A stretch of 40,311 nt of DNA, taken from Pelargonium nanum (lineage: Eukaryota > Streptophyta > Magnoliopsida > Geraniales > Geraniaceae). The stretch lies in assembly GCA_036897485.1 (NCBI GenBank), contig JAYMTF010000311.1:1-40311 (forward strand), in the 5' to 3' direction. Below, piece after piece: positions 35,268 to 40,311 of this stretch. The first letter of the stretch is position 1. Every line of letters starts with the position of its first letter. The notes beneath the pieces are model-generated. The model searched no databases, was not told the DNA's origin, and worked only from the letters and a program-made list of their open reading frames with translations. Made by a program: the position numbers and the translations under genes.

Positions 35268-36929
35268 GACCTCTAAAACACAAAAAGAAGAAGACCCAGA
35301 TGGAGCAATAAGTGAAGGAATATAGATAGATTTATATGTAGAGATCGAGAGTTGAAAGGGAACAAAGTGCAGAGAGTGTACGATTGAGGGAGAGGAGTAT
35401 TGTGTAGAGGGAGACCGATAGAGAGAGGCGTGTTGCACGGAAGCTTCTCTGATCGGATTGCGTGACTGGAGACTTCCTTGGATTTTGATTTATTTGGTAA
35501 TTGTTTAATTACAAGTTTTTTTTTAATTTAATGGTATAATAAAAAAATTAATGACAATCTAGTTTATGTCATGTTTGTTAAAAATATAGTTTACACTGCA
35601 TAATAATTAAAACATTATAAAATAATTATTTAATAAAATTACACACATATATATATATACACACATAAATTATAAATAATACGGTTAGGTAACTATAAAT
35701 AAATATTCCACATATTCCACATATTGACAATATCATTTTCAATGTATCTTTATTTTTAAAATTTTATGTATTTGGCTCAATTCTTGATAATTTCTATTTT
35801 GCAGCTGGTGAGGATGCTCCATCCGGATATTAACAAAGACGATTCCGAGGTTAAACAATAGTTTTAAGAAGTTCAAAAAGCATATATGAGACATGTATTT
35901 TTTTTTCTCAAACTATGATTACTTATGCATCTTTATATGAGCACAATTATTTTTAAGTACTTAATTATTTTTTGTCATATAATTTGCAAATCAAAATGTA
36001 GGAACTTGTTGAAAATATTCGTAAGGGAGATCCGTCAAGCATCAACACATATATATTTTGAAAATAATTTAAGTTCACATAACTCCCACATGATGAAAAA
36101 TGATGTTCTTTCGTTAGAAAAACTAACAACAACTATTACTTTTAAAAACAAAACAAAAAACTAACGACAACTATTAATGTATTTATAGAACGTAATTGTT
36201 CCCTTTTTTGTTTGTTGAGGAAATTGTCTTCAAAATTAGTAAAATTGCGTGCAAATCATGTAAATTACAATATATTAAAGTGCAACTAATCTTTAATGAT
36301 TAGTGAATGAATATTTTAAAAAAAAGGCATTAATGAAGTTTGGAAATCACGTTTAATTTTTATATTTAACGAAAGCTATGAATAATTTTTTTATCGGCTA
36401 AGCTAAACAACGGGTAGCTCTATCTCTAAATAAGTTAATTTAATTTATGTATTTAGTATAATAAAAATTGATATAAAAACAATTTTATTTTGAGAATTCA
36501 ATTTAAAAGAACGGACCCTAAAGCTCGTTTTGGGCAGAGCATAATAATGCAAGTCAATTACTCAACCATGTGATTGCCAACCGCATCCAGGGTGTTCTCC
36601 TATCTGTCCTCAACTCTCTTCTCTCATGTCATCACCTACCTGATCTTGAATTTGATCTCTGGCCTCCATTTTCTTGATTTCTGGGTTCAACCTCAGGTAA
36701 GCTCCTGCTCCTTGATCCTCTTTCTCAGCTTTATGCTTTGATTTTCAAGAACCTCAGCTACAGTTAACTTTCCTATTCTGCAAATTCTTGAGTCTCTTTT
36801 AATCTTGCACTTGTTATAGCTACTAGTTTCGAATCAAATTGCGATACCTAGTTCATAATTTAGTTTTGCTGTTTGTGTTCTTGAAAACTTGAGTAGTTCA
36901 ATTGAGGATCTGCAAATTAAAGATTTGAA
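35268..36929. other. Divergent intergenic region IBR5 / pseudokinase
   Basis: The left end is IBR5 5' UTR and promoter (CT-rich on the minus strand). The middle is very AT-rich, with a CA/TA dinucleotide stretch at about 35642-35665. On the right, CTCAG/GTAAGC at 36692-36702 looks like a splice donor, so the pseudokinase may have a 5'-UTR intron ending near 36896. No further gene is supported. Confidence 0.45.
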
Positions 36930-37919
36930 ATGAAGAAGAAATTTAAAGGGAAAAAGAAGTGGTTGATCACGAATGGAGGGTTGGTCTTAGAAGAGGTCGT
37001 TGCCTCTTGTAATGGCAAATGCAACCCTATCCGCACTTTTTCTCTCAAAGAAATCAAGAGAGCAACAGACAAGTACGATTTTAGACATTTACTTGTTTGG
37101 GATGGTGATTACAAATTGTACAAAGGTTTCTTGCAAGATCGTAAAGTTTCCGTCAAAAGATACGATGACTCGCTCCCCGGAGGTGTCGCGAGCATCATCA
37201 AAGACATTGTCATTGGGTCTAATATGAGTGTCCACAACAATGTTTTGAAGCTACTAGGATGTTGCTTGGAGGCTGAAAATCCGATGATAGTTTACGAGTT
37301 TGTTGGGGATAGGCTCCTCTCTAAGTGTTTGAATACGGATGTTCCTCATGAAGGGTTGAAATGGGAGCAGAGATTGAAGATTGCAATGGACATAGCTAAT
37401 GCAGTTTCATATCTCCACACCGCGTTTCCTACACCCGTTGTTCACCGAGACATTAAGGCCTCATCGATCCTGTTGGATGAGCACGGTGTTGCTAAACTGA
37501 TTGATTTCTCGCTCTCCGTATCCATTCCTCATGGCAAGTCACTCTTGCAAGCTAACATACATGAGGAGTACATGAATGAAGCTGGCTATTTGACAGAAAA
37601 GGCAGATGTTTATCTTTTTGGTTTGTTGTTGTTTCATCTCTTGACGGGGTACAATGTTAATCAAGTAACGCATTTGGGAAACGAAGAGTATGCTATATTT
37701 CCAGGCCGTACAAATTATAAAGAGGAAACCAAGAAGTTTATCGAGATTGTGGATCCGAGAATTCTGACAGAAGAAACGGTTGAAGAAGATGAGTTGCTAG
37801 CTCTTTCGACGCTGGCCCTTAGTTGTATCCACAAAACAAGAGAAGATAGACCAACAATGATTTCTGTGGCAAAACAACTGAAACAAATGTACATGTCAGT
37901 TCCAGCTCCAACTCCTTAG
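36930..37919 (+). CDS. ZED1/ZRK-type receptor-like pseudokinase
   Basis: A single-exon 329-residue cytoplasmic kinase-fold protein with no signal peptide or transmembrane segment. It resembles Arabidopsis ZED1 and other ZRK pseudokinases, which act as adaptors between the NLR ZAR1 and pathogen effectors. Shared family marks are the Lys-rich start, NGGLVLEEVVAS, NPIRTFSLKEIKRATD and LKLLGCCLE. The glycine-rich loop is absent (WDGDYKLYKG). The beta-3 lysine (KVSVKRY, Lys76) and HRDIK (172-176) remain. The catalytic-loop Asn is Ser179 (HRDIKASSILLD) and DFG is DFS (192-194), so catalysis is very unlikely. The C-lobe is intact to RPTM near 307-310. Whether it pairs with a ZAR1 orthologue is inferred; the alternative is a WAK-like kinase that lost activity. 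Confidence 0.85.
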   Translation: MKKKFKGKKKWLITNGGLVLEEVVASCNGKCNPIRTFSLKEIKRATDKYDFRHLLVWDGDYKLYKGFLQDRKVSVKRYDDSLPGGVASIIKDIVIGSNMSVHNNVLKLLGCCLEAENPMIVYEFVGDRLLSKCLNTDVPHEGLKWEQRLKIAMDIANAVSYLHTAFPTPVVHRDIKASSILLDEHGVAKLIDFSLSVSIPHGKSLLQANIHEEYMNEAGYLTEKADVYLFGLLLFHLLTGYNVNQVTHLGNEEYAIFPGRTNYKEETKKFIEIVDPRILTEETVEEDELLALSTLALSCIHKTREDRPTMISVAKQLKQMYMSVPAPTP

Positions 37920-38367
37920 CTCAGGTCTGTCCAGATTGGTAATTGCTCTGTGAACAGATTTTTAAAGGCATGCCATAGTATTTCACTTGAGCTCTTGACT
38001 GTTTAGTTTATATTTGGAACAAATCCACAAGTGATAATTGGTATATTTTCTGCTATTCCTGGACATCAGATATGTAAGATCTTATAGTTAAACTGGAAAA
38101 GGCAAATGGAACCTAATTTTTCATTATTTCTTTCTTCTTGTGTACATATAGAATTGCTGCTATTAAATAGATCATGCCTAAAATTTTCCATGTACAGCTT
38201 AATATCAGATGTCTTTCACAATTTTTTGTCAAGGAAGTTAAGGTTTTGTAGAACTCTGTCAGTTGCACATTCAAGTTTGGGAAGAATTTCAGCTAGCTTT
38301 TGGATTGTGAATTTTGGTTTGGTAATAAGAATGAAGTATAGGAATGGAAAAGAAATGGCGTTTGGAT

Positions 38368-38409
38368 TATAATTCCCCTGTTTTCGTTTATAATTCCCCT
38401 GTTTTCGTT
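38368..38409. repeat. Perfect 21-bp tandem duplication
   Basis: Two identical adjacent 21-bp units begin TATAATTCCCCTG (38368-38388 and 38389-38409). Probably replication slippage inside an older repeat. Confidence 0.85.
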
Positions 38410-39371
38410 TTCATTCTCATTCCGGTGCTCATGTAAAAAACTTGATTTTCTCCCAAAATGAATAGAGATGAGATTCTCACTCTCATTATTTCGCTCATTT
38501 ATGCTACAACAAACACTTCAACAATACGTAACTTTAACTTTGTGTTCAAATGTTTGATTGATATTTTTTTTCTATAACTTTCTTCATGTAATTATTTTGG
38601 AGGAACATGATTATTAGTTTAATTATTCAAAATAACTCATAATATATGTGAAAAATCTAAAAAAATAAGAAAAATAAAATTAATAATTCTATACTTGTCC
38701 AATGAAGTTATGTTTTGTTATTTGTTGTAAACTGTCAAGAATGATTCCGTTATACAAAATAAAAATATACACTTATAAAAATCTAATCTAGATTCTATAA
38801 TATCAACTTTTTCGTCACAAACGTCCATCAATCTTGAACGAGGACCAACATTTTTTAGCCTAAGAAAGAAAATGCCTTGAAAAAGCAATTTATATTTGAA
38901 CAATTCACAATATTTGGCTAAAAGTGAAGAACAAAAAAAAAAACGCTTGCATTTCACTCCAGAATCCTTTGCTCCATGTGTCCAAACCAAGTGGCAACAT
39001 TTAACCTGACATGCATAGGTGTGGCCACCAGATATTTTGAGTAAACGATTCCAAAAATGCACCATAATTCAGAAAATACTGAGGCTAAAAGGAGAGGACA
39101 GGAATGGTAGTTGGAGGTCTATACAGAAATACAGAATACACAGGTGCCACCGTTTTGAGTCCTGACAGAGCTCATCAGAGACACTTGTCTTTGCTGGGTA
39201 TACACTTTGCATGCAAACAGCCAGAACCTTCACCAGATACCTAACATTTTGACGGTGATCGATCGGTGAATTTCTGATTATGAGGATCAGTGCATGCAAA
39301 TTGAAAGGCTCGCCATTATATTTTAATGGTCATCACTGTGATCAAGTCTAAGTTCATTGCTGGGCTCTAGC

Positions 39372-39379
39372 TATAAATA
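39372..39379 (+). promoter_or_regulatory. TATA box of the glycine-rich protein gene
   Basis: TATAAATA, 74 nt before the ATG at 39453, gives a plausible 5' UTR of about 45 nt. Confidence 0.65.
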
Positions 39380-39452
39380 GTGGTATCAGTTGAACAATTG
39401 AGAGCATTCACATATCAATCCTTGTTAGTGTTTGTGAGAGAGTGAGTGAGGT

Positions 39453-40311
39453 ATGAATATGAGCAAAATGAAGTGTAGGGCTTTTGTTTTCTTGGGGTTT
39501 TCGTTTGTGCTGTTGATCTCTTGTGCTGTCGCAGTCGAGACACTTAGTGGTAAGAGAAAGAGCAGGGTTTAATTTATATCAGATTTTGAGTTATAATTGA
39601 TTTCTTCATTGGAATTAAACGATTATATTGAATTTGCATACAGGAGAGGAGATAAACCAGGTAGATGACGCGGAGAACCGTTGCCAATTTGGGCGTCACG
39701 GATGCATGGGACATGCCGGTGACATGGACAGGCGCAAAACATGTCAGTACATAACCATCCTACAATACTCCATTCATGTCAAAATAAGAAACATCTTTCT
39801 CCTTAATTTTACTTGTATTTTTAGTAAGTTAGTTATGCATAAATTATCAATATTATTTTTATAAAAAATTAGTTAGTATTATTTAATACATTATCATAAG
39901 ATTATAAAAGTACAAGAGTAATATATCATACTAATTTTTCCTCTATTTTCTACAAAATAGGAATAAGGAGACTTGTCTCGAAACGAAAGAAGTAAATATA
40001 TTTATAATAGTTGATTATTTGCTTACATAAAAATGTTTTAGAAAGTAGATGTAGTTCTCTTTCAATTAATTTGAAGCTTATTTTATATGGCAGTGGATGT
40101 GACCGAAGAATCCAACCTGGAAGATGAGGTGAAATTTAGTGGAGGTCGTGGTGGAGGTGGTGGTCCAGGTGGTGGATCTGGTGGAGGTCGTGGTGGTGGA
40201 GGAGGAGGAGGTGGTCCAGGTGGTGGATCAGGTAGAGGTCGTGGTGGCGGCGGTTCAGGTGGAGGACGTGGAGGAGGAGGTGGTGGCGGCGGTTCAGGTG
40301 GAGGACGTGGA
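39453..40311 (+). CDS. Secreted glycine-rich protein (3' end cut by the window)
   Basis: Exons seen: 39453-39549, 39644-39742 and 40094 to the window edge; the frame is open at 40311, so the C terminus is missing. The visible 138 residues comprise a signal peptide (about 1-28, MNMSKMKCRAFVFLGFSFVLL), a short acidic spacer (GEEINQVDDAENRCQFGRHGC) with two cysteines, a second acidic spacer (EESNLEDEVKF) and a Gly-rich repeat domain with GGGRGGGGG, PGGGSG and GRGRGG units. This is the plan of plant cell-wall or apoplastic glycine-rich proteins. The codon-biased GGT/GGA repeat should evolve fast in length. Three RY motifs upstream hint at seed-related control. The exact GRP class cannot be settled without the C terminus. 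Confidence 0.8.
39768..39992. mobile_element. Stowaway-like MITE in glycine-rich protein intron 2
   Basis: 225 bp bordered by TA (39766-39767 and 39993-39994). The left end CTCCATTCATGTCAAAATAAG and the inverted right end agree at about 14 of 21 positions. The interior is AT-rich without an ORF. The left TA is 23 nt from the 5' splice site of intron 2. Confidence 0.55.

Larger units (their letters stand above)
37920..39452. other. Spacer and promoter of the glycine-rich protein gene
   Basis: No gene is supported. A perfect 21-bp tandem duplication lies at 38368-38409. The stretch 38330-38470 has GGAATGG- and CATTCTCATTCC-like ends and may be a MITE. Upstream of the right-hand gene are three RY motifs CATGCA (39010-39015, 39210-39215, 39293-39298) and a TATA box TATAAATA (39372-39379). 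Confidence 0.5.

Noticed and set aside
35268..35438. N-terminal extension of IBR5 to an upstream in-frame ATG
   Set aside because: The conserved family start MRKRERENPC lies at 35267, and the extension is low-complexity Ser/Pro sequence typical of a 5' UTR.
38718..39065. 115-residue minus-strand ORF
   Set aside because: The composition is that of AT-rich intergenic DNA with no motif, and it overlaps the likely promoter of the glycine-rich gene.
40130..40311. GGT/GGA repeat read as a simple microsatellite
   Set aside because: It is in frame with two upstream exons and a signal peptide and encodes a regular Gly-Arg-Ser-Pro pattern, so it is coding.

Overview
This is a plant nuclear window, almost certainly from a eudicot. 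Genes are split by many AT-rich introns with GT-AG borders, the intergenic DNA is AT-rich, short non-autonomous transposons sit in introns, and every recognisable protein is a plant family member. I cannot name the species from the sequence; an asterid such as a member of the Lamiales is only a guess. Exon coordinates were worked out by hand from splice-site consensus, reading-frame phase and remembered family sequences. In every complete gene the exon lengths sum to an intact frame.

Layout, left to right. (1) 730-5091, + strand: two tandem, head-to-tail acid-lipase genes (alpha/beta hydrolase, gastric-lipase type), each with nine exons and nearly the same exon lengths. (2) 5551-10042, +: a nine-exon protein disulfide isomerase of the PDIL2-3/P5 type, with signal peptide, two CGHC domains and a KDEL tail. 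Its promoter carries an exact ER-stress element and one of its introns has a GC donor. (3) 10774-15652, -: a 14-exon ZW10/MIP1 gene, convergent with the PDI gene. (4) 16660-28596, -: three GDSL esterase/lipase genes in tandem, each with three exons, and the last exon is 194 nt in all three. (5) 29717-29992, +: a small secreted protein I do not recognise. (6) 30677-35267, -: IBR5, a dual-specificity phosphatase, five exons. (7) 36930-37919, +: a single-exon pseudokinase of the ZED1/ZRK family. (8) 39453-40311, +: a secreted glycine-rich protein, cut by the right edge of the window.

How the genes relate. PDI acts in the ER lumen, and ZW10/MIP1 is part of the tethering complex for Golgi-to-ER vesicles, so both serve ER homeostasis, though nothing shows co-regulation. 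From memory, the PDI-ZW10 pair matches Arabidopsis PDIL2-3 and ZW10 (near At2g32900-32920), and the GDSL-IBR5 pair matches At2g04550-04570. The window would then preserve two old microsyntenic blocks. The lipase pair and the GDSL trio are local tandem amplifications. IBR5 (auxin/MAPK signalling) and the ZRK pseudokinase (immune adaptor of the NLR ZAR1 in Arabidopsis) are signalling genes.

The most unusual structural signal is mobile DNA. A tRNA-derived SINE in IBR5, Stowaway-like MITEs in the first GDSL gene and another in the glycine-rich gene each lie only 15-23 nt inside a 5' splice site. I see no wholly unknown multi-gene system. The best leads are this insertion pattern, the ER-stress element, the pseudokinase and the orphan secreted protein.
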